A stretch of 64,000 nt of DNA, from positions 22,440,721 to 22,504,720 of the forward strand of contig NW_025062479.1 in the NCBI RefSeq assembly GCF_000002995.4. Direction: 5' to 3'. Positions 38,601 through 49,800 of this stretch are shown here, one piece after another. A program made the translations under genes and the position numbers. The DNA is from Brugia malayi (lineage: Eukaryota > Nematoda > Chromadorea > Rhabditida > Onchocercidae). Every line of letters begins with the position of its first letter. Position 1 is the stretch's first letter. The notes below the pieces were generated by a model. The model ran no database searches. It was not told where the DNA came from and saw only the letters and a list, made by a program, of their open reading frames with translations.

Positions 38601-40166
38601 TTCTGTGTGAATTTTGTTATTATTTGTGAGTAAACAAGCTAATCTAGTTTACCAGTGGAAGTAATCAATGATGAAAGTTGCTTAGGCGAAATAAAGCAGC
38701 AAACAGCCCGCGGGTAGAATAAAGATACGTTACGGGCGGGTAGGTACTGTTTTATCAATACTACCAACAGATCGTTTCCATTCATGTCCGCTTTTATTTC
38801 ATTTCATTTCTACTTTATTAAATTGAATATGTGCTATCCGAAATAAAAGAAAAAAAAAAGAAAGAAAGAACACTCTTTATTTAATTATGATAAAAAGGAA
38901 AAGAAGAAAAATGATAGATTTCATTTACATAAATTAAGCAAAGTGATAGATTTGACAGGAAGACAAGAAGGATGAGGAAAAATTTATGTGAAATCGAATA
39001 AATGATAGCAAAACGAATTTACACATTGAGAAAATCTGATCAGTTTGCATTTTTTCAGGTAAAATTTTAAAATTTTATTCAATTTATAAGTTAAAAATTG
39101 TCTGAAAAAATGAAAAAAAAAAAAAAAAAAAACGAAATAAAAAATAATATCAGTAAATAAAAATGCATTCAATGAAATTTATGAATTAATATTCTCCGTT
39201 TTTCAAATTTATTAGTAAAGATTTTTAATATGCAATTAAACATGCTAATGCATATATGAGAACTAGAAATATCTATGTTGCTTTTCATTTAAATAAATCA
39301 AGAAGAAAAAATTTGAGTATTATTAATGGCATTCGAATACTAGAAGTTTAATTGAGCTAATATATTCTCAAATTATCAGAAGTTTAGCATGAATTAATAA
39401 TAAAAAAAAAAAAAAAAAAGGAAGAAAAGTAAGCGTTCATCTAAAAAAATATTTAATTAAATTTATTCAAAATTATTTAAAAAAATAAGAAAGTAAGTGT
39501 TTAGTAAGTTATAATAGTGAAAGTACCACTTCTATTATTATCATTTTAGGTTTAATCAATCAATATGAAAGAATATTTTTTTAACTTTTCTAACATTTGT
39601 CAATTTATTGAAACATTTGACAAATGCATAATTAAGACATATTAATATTAAACGAATAAATAAATAAAATTTTAGAAAAAAAAAGAGAAATCAATTAAAG
39701 CTAATAAATGAATAATTTTTGAAGGAAGAAGAAAGAATAAAAGAACAAAAAAAAAAAAGTTCTAACCTTTAAGCCTTGATGATTTGCCACAAAATTTGCA
39801 AACGTATGGCTTAAGTGCGGTATGAACGGATCGATGTTCCGCTAAATTAGACCGGAATCGAAATGCTTTACCGCAAATTTCACAAATGAATGCTTTATCA
39901 GTATGAAACATATGCTGATGTTGTTGAAGTAATTTTTGACTAGCAAAAGTTTTCGGGCATAAATTGCAGGTAATCTCGTGAACCTGAGATGATGATGATA
40001 GACCAGTGATTGAATTTGGCTGAGTTGGTAAAACAATAGCAGAAGATGGTGGTGGTATTGCTAATGTTGTTGCTATTGTCGTAGCTATTGCTATTGTTGT
40101 TGTTGTTGTTGTTGCTGCTATTTGCGATGATGATGATGATGATGATGGTGATGAAGATGATGATAC

Positions 40167-40208
<42 letters not shown>

Positions 40209-40577
40209 ATGGTGGTAGTGTTGATGATGTTGTTGATGCTGCAACTGTTGGATGGCACTTACTGCTACTGCTGTAGCATTAGTAGTAGTACTAACAGCAA
40301 CCTTATTGTCTCCGCCTTCGGGCGTTGTTGTCGTTTGTAGCACAGTATTATTACAACTATTACTACTACCACTATTACTTGTGCTATTGCTATTTCGGAT
40401 CGCGTTAGCAGCTGCTGTAGCTATTGATGCAACTGCTCCAGCTGCTGCTGCTGCTGATACCGATGCAGGTAAAGCAGTAGTAGTAGCTGTTGTTATTGTT
40501 GTTGTTGTTGTTGATGATGATGATGATGATGATGATAATAATGATAATGGTGATGATAATAAACTGTTTCCACTCAT
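25733..40577 (-). CDS. C2H2 zinc-finger transcription factor with low-complexity N-terminus and C-terminal coiled coil
   Basis: Minus-strand exons in order: 40577-39767, 32498-32416, 32242-32132, 31998-31878, 27504-27313, 26310-26081, 25915-25733. Phases agree and give 576 residues. Residues 1-200 are Ser, Thr, Ala, His and Gln runs (His/Gln around 110-138). Three C2H2 fingers follow: CNLCPKTFASQ... (204-225), CEICGKAFRFRSNLAEH (232-252) and CKFCGKSSRLKGNLTKH (260-281, split by the first intron). A linker with acidic MDDEND follows, then GEKP, a fourth finger CPECGKHFRKGSSLQVH (430-450), a CSDC pair, and a C-terminal helix LDTRVGRLEKQLEMAL likely to coil. Known of the family: such fingers bind DNA in the nucleus. 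Introns of 4.4 and 7.3 kb contrast with 0.2-1 kb in the neighbours, as often seen for regulators. No ortholog is named because none is recognised with certainty. The start is the first ATG of the open exon; an upstream exon is not excluded. Confidence 0.87.
26945..27120. repeat. Diverged tandem repeat in a zinc-finger gene intron
   Basis: A 16-base segment TTTTCCGGAATATTCT recurs at 26959 and 27076 (117 bp apart), each followed by a TTCAGAATAT/GCT-like partner; weaker matches (CATTCTGGAATG, TTTCAGGATATTC) lie between. It looks like an old two- to four-copy duplication with more G and C than the surrounding intron. Confidence 0.6.
27505..31877. other. 4.4-kb intron of the zinc-finger gene
   Basis: AT-rich with numerous A/T runs and a GA tract near 30131-30160. 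A plus-strand frame at 31082-31324 starts in better-composed sequence but decays to AT-rich and lacks recognisable features. No other gene seen. Confidence 0.5.
33776..33906. repeat. TTATCATTTTCA-type minisatellite
   Basis: Repeated TTATCATTTTCAATAAATTAA units of roughly 22-28 bp with interspersed CATTTTCATTTTCA, about six copies. Intronic. Confidence 0.75.
34841..34887. repeat. TGTCC/TGTCCC minisatellite
   Basis: Three TGTCC pentamers, then four TGTCCC hexamers, then TGTCC again. It is one of few C-rich tracts in the window and is intronic. Confidence 0.85.
35566..36414. repeat. TC and ATT/ACT microsatellites in the long intron
   Basis: (TC)n at 35566-35596, a shorter CT tract at 35809-35822, and an ATT then ACT array at 36367-36414, with unremarkable AT-rich DNA between. 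Confidence 0.8.
40085..40565. repeat. Coding trinucleotide repeats of the zinc-finger gene
   Basis: TTG, GAT, GCT and GTA triplet arrays on the plus strand encode the Thr, Ser, His, Gln and Ala runs of the protein on the minus strand. Clearest are the ATG-type array at 40190-40211 (His) and the GCT array at 40169-40190 (Gln). Confidence 0.85.
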
Positions 40578-41340
40578 TATTATTTTTTTTTTATTTTTGT
40601 TACAAATTCACCGTTTTTTTTTTTTTAAAAAATGAAAAAAAAAAGAGAGAGAGAAAATAAATATTTGATAAGATAAAAATTCCGTACGGTTAAAACCGGT
40701 TCTCTTTTTCCCGAAACAAAATTCCGGATCAACCAATAATAAATTATTCGCAATTTTCCAAATGATAATAACAGTATTTCCAATTGTTGTTGTTGTTGTT
40801 GTTATCTTTGAATGGCAATATAGCCATGAATGTGACAATAATCATATAAGTTGATGAATAATTTAGCATCACTGAAAAAGAAAAAAATAATGAGAATTTT
40901 CAAAAAATTTAAGAAAGCAAAGAAAAAGAAAAACGAAAAAATTTTTATTGAAGATACTTTCTGGGATAAAAATGAGCTTTTAAATCTTTATTTTAAAAAC
41001 AGTCGTATTAATGTGAATGAAATGAATGGGATTGCAAGGATGGAAGAAATGGAAGGAAGCCTCCTTGTTTGTATATACGCATGCGTTTTCTTACAAGATT
41101 ACGATGTATGTTGTGATGTATGTGACAGATATGTGATAGACAGACACATACACACACGCACACATACACTCACTCATCCGTGCATACATATCCGAGAGAT
41201 GGTGGAAAACCCCGCTACCGAAATATACAACGACAATCGGGTGGTGACACGGGTTGACATGTTTCTCCTCGACAGACAAGACATATGAAAATAATATTAT
41301 ATTAGATGTTGATAAGGCGTTTTATTCTTTGTCATTTTAT
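40578..41340. other. Proximal 5' flank of the zinc-finger gene
   Basis: Likely 5' UTR and promoter region; poly-A/T runs directly precede the ATG on the minus strand and no clear acceptor is seen close by. A TTG array lies at 40784-40803 and a CA tract at 41142-41175. The 145-codon plus frame at 40851-41288 is lysine runs plus translated CA repeat and is not supported. Confidence 0.45.
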
Positions 41341-41349
41341 TCTCGCATT

Positions 41350-41480
41350 GACAATCCGCGATATGTGATAATCGGGGAATCCCCCGCGGTGACACTTCGC
41401 GATACGTGATGATAACCGTGGAATCTCCGTGGTAACAGTCCGCGATACGTGATAAGCACCGTGGAATAATGATGGTAATG
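41350..41480. repeat. GC-rich 41-43 bp tandem repeat, three copies
   Basis: Copies at 41350-41390, 41391-41433, and 41434-about 41480 share CCGCGATAYGTGATAA and CCGTGGAAT-like blocks. Copy 1 has CCGCG and CGCGG at its two ends and a GGGGAATCCCC core, so it can fold. It stands out from the AT-rich surroundings. Confidence 0.75.
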
Positions 41481-42955
41481 ACTGAGTACTGAACGTAAAC
41501 AAACTTCTAGGAATGAAAAAATAAAGGAAAGTTTGTTATTACTGCTGTTATCACCGCTATTACTATTACAACTACTATTGCTACTACTACTATACTACTG
41601 CAACTACAAAATTTGGTTTTTAAATTTTAATATAGCTTTTTTCCTTTCGTCGAAGTACTATTTAATCTAATTTATTGAAAAAAAAAAAAAAAAAAAAGAA
41701 AGATTATAACTATAAACAAAGTCTTCTATAGTGTTAATTTCATGAAAATCAATTTTCCCAAAAAATATTTCGAAAATATAAAAAAAAAAGTCAAGGAAAA
41801 AATTGCTTTTTCCTCTTTGCTTTCCTTTTTTTTTTTCATCAATTTGTATTTTATCTTTTCCGTTTCGTTTTTCTTTTCTTTTTAAATTTTCTAAATTTCA
41901 GATATGATAACTCAAATGAAGAAATTTGATTTAGTGATAATTACTGGAAATAAAATTAGCATAATGAAAATAATTCAAATGAATAAAATGTGATTTTTAT
42001 TTTACTGATTAAAGTTTGATGAAGAAAAGTGAATTTCATAGCAAAATTTAAAATATATGAAATTAAATTTGCATTAAAAAATATTCTAAAATATGTTTAT
42101 TTATATGCTTGCATATTAGAAAATATTTATAGCATAATGCTATTTAAATTTTATTTGCAATTTTAGTAAAACATTAATACAAACTTGTTAATAGCATTTC
42201 GCTTCTATTTTAATGTAAAAATTTCTTACTTAAACACTCAAATATTATGATAATAACGTTGATGATTATAATTATTATAGTTAGTATTACTATTATTATT
42301 ATTAGTAATATATATATGAAATAACTACCACCATCACTGTCATCATCACCATCATCATCAGAGACAACGATTACCTTGACAAAGGATAAATCATACAACA
42401 AAGATACGATGTAAATATAATACGGGAAGTACTTTGACAATGGTGACAGTGATAATTACAATTTTTGACAAGTATTTTTTTTTTTTTTTTTTGTTCCCTA
42501 TCTGATTGCGACAGGATTATGCTGTATGAGATTTATTTGTAGCTAACAAATTAATTTGTCAATTTATAAGTTAGAACTTTTTTCTTCCCCTTTTCATTCC
42601 TTCTTTCTTTCTTTTATAATTTTTCTTTTTTCTTTTCTTGTGTGATCGAAAATGAAATTACTACAACATTTTTTAAAGTTTATAGAATAAAATTATGGAG
42701 AAAAAAAAAAAGATATGAAGCATAATTCTTTATAACATTTTCTACTTTTTTTTTTTTCTTTCGCTTTTTCTTAAAATAATCAATGGAAATTAGTGATGAT
42801 TGATCTGGTTTATTAAATAATTATATTTTTAACATCAACTATTCACTAACCTTCATATTACATTCAGGTTATTTCATACAACTATTGCAAAAATAGGCTA
42901 ATATTATTTATTTCACAGAATATTAATATAATCAAAAATAATGATAATAATAACG

Positions 42956-43118
42956 GTAATAATAATAACAACAATAACAACGTAACAACAACAAAACAAC
43001 AATACAACAGCAATAGCAACAACAACAACAACAACAACACAGCGACAACAACAACAACAACAACTGCAGCGACAATAAGAACAACACCAACATGACAAAG
43101 CAACAACAGCAACGACAA
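42956..43118. repeat. (AAC)n imperfect microsatellite
   Basis: About 160 bp of AAC/CAA triplets with ACG, CAG and AAT interruptions. Confidence 0.85.
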
Positions 43119-43873
43119 CAAAAATTGAAATTTCTAACACTAAAATAACACTATTAATGAGAGTTATTAATATGAGTAATATTACCACTATTGAAATTAA
43201 TATTACTATTAGTACTGTTTATGCTATCTTTTTTGAATAGTAAACATTTGTGATAGCTTAAAAAACCATAACAACGAGAAAATTTTTATGAAAAGTAAGT
43301 AGTAGTAGTATAGTTGAAAGTTGATAGTTGAAATGAAGGTGGAATAAGTAAGAAGCATTTTGGAGTTATCAGCAATGTATTCGAGCTACACCACCGATTA
43401 CTAGTTGCCTTTGTTGTCGAGGAACAAAATGTCTGGTGAATGATGAAAAGCTTTATAGTCATTTGGTTTAAGTTAGTCTGCCAGCTAGCCAAATAGGGAC
43501 AAACAGATAAGCGACAGAAGAATGGAAGAGAACAGGACAGATGAGGAAATGGGACAAGCTTAGCCATAGGGTATAAATATATTTGTACCAAAGATCGATA
43601 CAGGCACTCAAGGCTTGTGGTACCTCTTGCCTGTCAACCACAGGGTCTCTAAAACATCATGGAAACGTATTGAATCACAGGACACAAGAAAAGGAAAAGG
43701 TGAGGAGGGGTGGGAGAAAAGAGGAAAGGGACAAGGAGCAAGCGACTCACAACACAAAATTTGATTGGACTTCGAGAAAAGACGACAATCATCGAGACCA
43801 AAACTGACTAATCCAGCCGTTGCTATTGCTACTACCATACAGCCTTACAACAGCTATAATACACTGAGTTGAA

Positions 43874-44165
43874 CCATCACTGCTACTACCATTATCATCG
43901 TCGCCATAACTATCCCCAACATCATTATCGTCATCATCACCGTCATCATTCATCATCATCGCTAACCTCATCATCATCATCGTCATCATTATCCTCATCA
44001 CCATCACTCTCTTCACCATCACCATTATTATCATCATCACCGTCATCACTTTTCATCACCATCGTCATCATCATCACCGTCATCACTCATCATCGTCATC
44101 ACCATCACGTCATCATCACTATTCTCATCATCATCGTCATCACCATCATCATCATTAACATCATC
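43874..44165. repeat. (ATC)n imperfect microsatellite
   Basis: About 290 bp of ATC/CAT triplets with ACC, GTC and ATT variants. Frames of His/Ser or Met/Asp across it are artefacts of the array. Confidence 0.9.
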
Positions 44166-44811
44166 CATCTTCATTACCAATTTACCTGCCACTTTTAATC
44201 TTCACGTTTTATCTTAAAAATAACTGGCTGAAGTAAATCCTAAGGCAAAATGTACAAACTTTCTATAGTCCAGTTGTACTCTGAAATATTTGAGAAATTC
44301 GAGTGAATATAACAGAATAATAATAATAATGGCAATAGTAACGATAATAATATAATAATAATTATTGTTATTATTATTATAAAAACAAATATGATATAGT
44401 GCTTATGATTTTAAAAATAGCGCATATTCATGCATGTCACAGAAAATTAAAGTGCTACAAAAGTTCTTATTAAGGTTATCTCAAATTTATAAAAGGATAG
44501 CATAATTTTTTAACAAAGATACACATAAAATTTTTTTAAACAAATGGAAATATTTCATGCTTTTTTCATCATCTTTGATTTGAAAGGGCAGGAAATTTAA
44601 AATGTTTCCTTAGTGATCTCTTGAATTACTCTTTTTTTTTTTTTTCAGTTTTTTTTAAATACTAATGATAGCAGGAAGTTCAAAAATCTCGGACAAAGAT
44701 TACCAATATTATTAACATTTGCAAATATTCATCAAGAAAATTTAATCTGAATTCTTTTTTTTTTCTCTTTTTTTCGAAAATCTCGTAATTAAACTTAGTG
44801 TTTGGTTTTTT

Positions 44812-44848
<37 letters not shown>

Positions 44849-45471
44849 GTTTTTTTTTCTTTTTTGTAAATTATCATTTATTACTTATTAGAACTATCCG
44901 GAATTATCCTGAATAACACAACGATAAAATGAAATGTACACACGCCAGATACCAGTGCCATAAACGCCAGATACCCACCTTATTGGAATTTCTCCAGATA
45001 ACAATCCATTCTAATCCAACAAATGGTTAGGATATCGATATTGTCAACTACAATTTGACAATGACCATTTATTTATTTAGTCAAGAATAGATTATTTGTT
45101 TAAAAAAAAAGAAGGACTAAATGGATATGACAGAAGAAATGTCGAAACATTCCGTTGCAGTATAATCATCTGTTAATCTGTAGAATAACCACATGTCAGA
45201 TCAAAAAAAAAAATAAAAACTAAATACCAAAAATTTTCAGTTTATTAATCATGAAAGACTTACAACCTTTTTTTTTTTTTAGCCAATCGTTGTAATTCAC
45301 ACTTGGCTTGGCTTAGAATATTGATGGTATAAATTGTATTTTTTTTTTGATATACTGTACAGGCCTTAAAAATCGTAAAGTAAGCTAAAAGAAGGAAGAA
45401 GCGAAATAAGAGAGAGGATCAATAAATATAGAAGAGGATGCCTAAGCTATGGTGTTGCTTATGGTCTCACC

Positions 45472-45516
45472 AGGCCTAACTAGCAATGCATACTTGTGAA
45501 AAGCATTGTGAGGCCT
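45472..45516. other. Perfect-arm hairpin flanked by AGGCCT
   Basis: AGGCCT (45472-45477), CAATGC (45484-45489), a 13-base loop, GCATTG (45503-45508), AGGCCT (45511-45516). The inner and outer arms both pair. It sits in a 200-bp patch of less AT-rich DNA. Confidence 0.6.
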
Positions 45517-45690
45517 AGGGTAATTGCGCGCCCCATGTGTGTGTCTGTGTGAATTGTAGGCACAACAATATGTATGGTTGGTTATGTGTTGAAGGGGTGG
45601 GCAACGAATAGTTTGTTGTTAGGTTCAACGGGAAAGGCATGGCCAGATGAAGCATATTTATACAGACAGATGGCTGCACATACATCACAT

Positions 45691-45720
45691 ACACAGACAC
45701 ACACACACACACACACACAC
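45691..45720. repeat. (AC)n microsatellite
   Basis: AC dinucleotide run followed by ATGCATGT. Confidence 0.85.
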
Positions 45721-46371
45721 ATGCATGTACACAAAAATAATAGTTGAAAATGTAATTCCTGTGATTTTCTTCCTTTCCTTCCTAATTTCATTTTATTTTT
45801 TTTTTCCTTTTGTTTTTTCTGTTTTTTTTTTTTTTTTTTTTTCAAATCTCATCTTTAACACTCAAATAGCACTAACAATAAGATCAATAACAACAACAAC
45901 AATAATCACTTATCAATGTAAATTTAAATGCTTAGGATAGTATTTTTGCATGATTTCTCTACAATCCTTATTATCAGTAGTAATCTTTTATGATCTTATC
46001 ATATTATATCATCTGTTTATGTATTTACTTGTCTTTTACTAAATTGTTGTGTGCTATTTTGCTTCTATTACATTTAACTAAGCAAAAGTTCAATGATTAT
46101 AAATGCTTTCAGCTAGAAGTATCTTACTATCTTTGTTCTACTTACTACTTACTACTATTTACTACTTACTACCTACTACTATTGCATACTTTCCGCATGA
46201 TTTCTTTCTTTCCTTTCTCTTCCTCTTCCTCCTCCTCTTTCTCCTTCTCCTTCTACTCTTCATAACATACTATTTATTCCATGAAATTACTACACTGATT
46301 TTGCAAAAATTAAATCCACCTCCTATAACTTTGTTGCTTGTATATCGAAGCTATCCTAGCAGCAATGAATG

Positions 46372-46572
46372 CTATTTGCAAGAATCAATACAATACCGGC
46401 GGGCAGCATCTGCTTCTTCTTCAGATACATTTTTACCCACCCATTTTCTGGATGGGTATGACAAGAAGGCTTTAACGGGTATGATGTGAAAAGAAGAAGG
46501 AAATCGGAAGTCATCGTCATTTCTAACATTTGCAAAATCAACATTCATGTTTGCTCGATTAGCTTGGCTCAT
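46372..46572 (-). CDS. Doubtful small frame, 66 residues
   Basis: A minus-strand frame starting MSQANRANMNVDFANV and ending DAARRYCIDSCK is not low complexity, unlike most frames in this flank. An AG acceptor-like site (CTTGTAG) lies about 18 bases before the ATG. No domain, signal peptide or homolog is recognised, and overlapping frames of similar length exist on both strands in the same patch. It may be a chance frame. Confidence 0.2.
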   Translation of the reverse strand: MSQANRANMNVDFANVRNDDDFRFPSSFHIIPVKAFLSYPSRKWVGKNVSEEEADAARRYCIDSCK

Positions 46573-46708
46573 TTTAAAAGGACTAAACCTACAAGTTATA
46601 TATGTGTACATAAAAGTTCACAAAAACTGACAGGCATAAACATCCATTATATTTAAGTAAGATTAAGCCTAATAATACTTTTCCATACTTTTCATGTACA
46701 TTTCATTT

Positions 46709-46710
<2 letters not shown>

Positions 46711-46764
<54 letters not shown>

Positions 46765-46823
46765 AAGGTAAACAAATTGATGGTAATTTTAAACTAAAAA
46801 AATTTGCCAATAACATTTATGTA

Positions 46824-46865
<42 letters not shown>

Positions 46866-46866
46866 T
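46711..46866. repeat. Two (TA)n microsatellites
   Basis: TA runs at about 46711-46764 and 46829-46859, separated by about 65 bp. Confidence 0.9.
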
Positions 46867-49800
46867 ATAATTAACATATTGTTCAAATTTTTTTAGTGCT
46901 AATTGCAATTATTGGAAAAGTTAATTGTATTTTTTTCTTTTTTAAATTTCGATTTGATTTAATAAATTACATTTGAAGTTTTCGATTTCTTTAGAATTTC
47001 TATACAGTTCCAGAATTGTTTATGAAGTGAAAATAAGTTACAAAAGTTAATAATGCATTATATATGAAAGTAAAAGGTTTGCAGACGTAAAAAGCATATA
47101 CGTAAGTGTTACTTCCGGTGACGCAAAAGATAAATAATGATTCACGGATAAATTATAAAAAATGATATAATTATCAGTATAATTTGAATTCCGTATGACA
47201 AATCATTATGTTTGCCAGGATAACAGGCTAATTTATCCTGATTTATCCGGAAAAATGTATTGTATGAAATGCGACCATTTAACAAAATTTATTTTTTTAT
47301 CAGTGCTCACTATTTTCTTTTTTTTACGTCAATCAGTTCACTTATTAATTAATTAATTAATTGATATGTCCATTTAATTAACGGAAAAAAGAACAATCTT
47401 TCATGAAATTTCAAATAGTTTTTCAGCTAGAAATTATTTGCAATATTTTCAAGTGATATTATTCAAAATCAAAAAAGCACTTACTCCAGTATATAGTAAA
47501 AGACTAAGAGATCAAATTGTGATCATAATTATTGTCACTGTTATGCTATTATTATTATTTATTATTTTCTGATTCATCATTTACCATAATAATAATTATT
47601 ATTAATTAATAGTAATAACAGTAATTATAATTACTTTTTAAAATAATACAAAATAATAATAATGATAATAATGGTGATGACAGATGATGAATGATAGATG
47701 ATGATGATAATGATGATGGGATGATGATGATGGTGATGATGACAGACTGTAGATATTATTAGTTGGATGCTATCATCTCAAATATATTGGAGAAGTAGAG
47801 GATCACTACTTACCGTCGTCAGCAGTAGACAATCATCAAAATTTCGTTCCGATCCTTCTGTTCACTCAATTATCATCATCCTTCTGTCTACAGGCAAGTG
47901 AAAAGCTTTCCCCATTGCCCTTCTTCTTCCTCTTCTGCTGCTACTATCAAATGTCTTTCTCTCATTCTTCCTCTTAGCTTTCAAGGGAGATAAGAAATTT
48001 GAAGGAAGAAAAGATATAAATGAAAATGAAAAATATTGTTGTATAACATAATTCTACAGATTAAAAAAAAAAAAATTTTTTTTTTTAACAGCTAATCATT
48101 AAATTAAGAATGGAATGAAATGGAATAAATTGATCAAATATAATCAGTTAGCAAAGATTCAATAAGAGTGAAATGATGAAGAAAGAATATATATATATGT
48201 CATCCTTTCTTCATTCAATAATATCTTTCAAATTCACTAAACTAAACTAAAACTACCAAACTGAACGAAGCCATTTCGAATTATGTTTAGTTCAAATGCA
48301 CAACATACACAATCCTCTTGGGATAGTTAAGTTTTGCTTTTAATGTGCGCCTTCTGTTATTTTACAGTTGTTGTAGTCTTCCTCATCATCATTCTTCTCT
48401 TATCTCTTATCTTTATCCTTAACAATTTTCATCCTTATCATTTTTCCTCTTTTCCTCTGCTTTCTTTTTCCACTTCTTCATTCTTCTTCTTCTTTTTTTT
48501 TTTTTTTCTCCTCTTTTGTTATCATTTCCTTTCATTTTTATATCATTTTGTTTGAAATTGTTTTTAGCTAAGATATTTGAAATTTTTACTCAAAATTTTT
48601 ACTAAATATTTGAAATTTTCTTTACTCATAGTAGCACAAGCAAATTATCAATTGTAGCTAATGCTATATGATAATGATAATGATAACAACCATACTTGTG
48701 GTTTTGTTCACTTGTCAAACCAAATTTACTGATACTATCATTTATCCCACATATACAACTGATCAACATCTATATACATACGAAAATACATACATACATA
48801 TACATATACATACACATACATACGTACACATACATATACACACACACACATACATATATTACAACAGCCAAAATGAATATAGAAAGAAGGAAGTTCAGTT
48901 CAACCAATACGAAAGCTTATTATAATCACATGCACATCAACACACAGCTGACACACACACACACACACACACACATACATACATACACCACATCACCGTT
49001 TCCTGACGCAAGGCGAGGAAAGTTAGTTTATTTCCTTACAGCACAACAAAATTATAAACGATCCGTAGAATCGTTCCTGTTTTTTCCTCCTCTCTCAACC
49101 TCCACTCCACCTTCCCTCTCTTTCTTCTCTCAACTAACCATAATTATCACTCATAATAATCGATCCGTGTGTCTAAGGCATCTTTATAGTTACTTTAATT
49201 GAATTTTCTAAATGATTTGGTATATATCACAGCCAGGTTCTATATATTTCATATCATTCATAAAATATTATCATTATCACTATCACTACTTATCATTATC
49301 ATTATTATTATTGTCATTACTTATTATTACATTGAGGTGTTAATAAGATAAAAAAAAAAAAACAAATAGGATTAGCAAGATAAAATAAAAGAAACGATCA
49401 GTAGTTGGAATGTAATTATTTGCCAGATAAAATAAAGTAAAATAATAATAATAATAGTTTATTTATTTTAGAAGAAATCATGAAGATTTCAAGTATGTTA
49501 AATGTTAACTTTAAATTTTTATAAGCCAAAATAATAACAGCTAATTGGAAAAAATTTTTTATGCTAATTTTGATCGAAAAATTTGCATATTCCCAATATA
49601 GAAATATTATAAAACAAGCAAAAAACGAAGAGAGAAAAAAGATAGTCTGAAATTAGCGAAACTATAGGTTAAAATAAAAGATAACTTATGATGTTCAAAT
49701 AAATTTATAATTATACATGATGATTAAGTAATTTTATGCATCTCTATAGCATAGCTTTATCACGTTCATTTTGACAAAAATAATTTTTATATTCAATTTT

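Larger units (their letters stand above)
32499..39766. other. 7.3-kb intron of the zinc-finger gene
   Basis: AT-rich intron separating the exon with three fingers from the exon completing finger 3. It holds a TTATCATTTTCA repeat (33776-33906), a TGTCC minisatellite (34841-34887), TC tracts (35566-35596 and 35809-35822), an ATT/ACT array (36367-36414), and a small GC-rich island at 38700-38750. The 148-codon minus frame at 34600-35046 is partly a translation of the TGTCC repeat and is not supported. Confidence 0.5.
41481..45470. other. Gene-free flank with triplet arrays
   Basis: About 4 kb without a supportable gene. It contains an AAC array (42956-43118), a CAT/ATC array (43874-44165), and a T run of more than 30 bases (44812-44843). 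Between 43300 and 43860 the base composition is less AT-biased and frames exist on both strands, but none shows a domain or plausible splice structure. Confidence 0.5.

Noticed and set aside
40088..40635. Leu/Asp/Val-rich plus-strand frames over the zinc-finger first exon
   Set aside because: Antisense shadows of the coding triplet repeats; the minus frame holds the real fingers.
40851..41288. 145-codon plus-strand frame upstream of the zinc-finger gene
   Set aside because: Composed of lysine runs from A-rich DNA and a translated CA microsatellite.
43286..43838. Overlapping frames of 70-100 codons on both strands
   Set aside because: No recognised motif, no consistent splice sites, and frames conflict; retained only as a possible transcription unit in the findings.
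43789..44198. Met/Asp- or His/Ser-rich frames
   Set aside because: Translations of the ATC triplet array.
49057..49075. Short inverted repeat AACGAT/ATCGTT
   Set aside because: Six-base arms are expected by chance at this scale.
48696..49202. 168-codon plus-strand frame
   Set aside because: Two thirds are ACAT and AC microsatellite translation; the remainder has no features.
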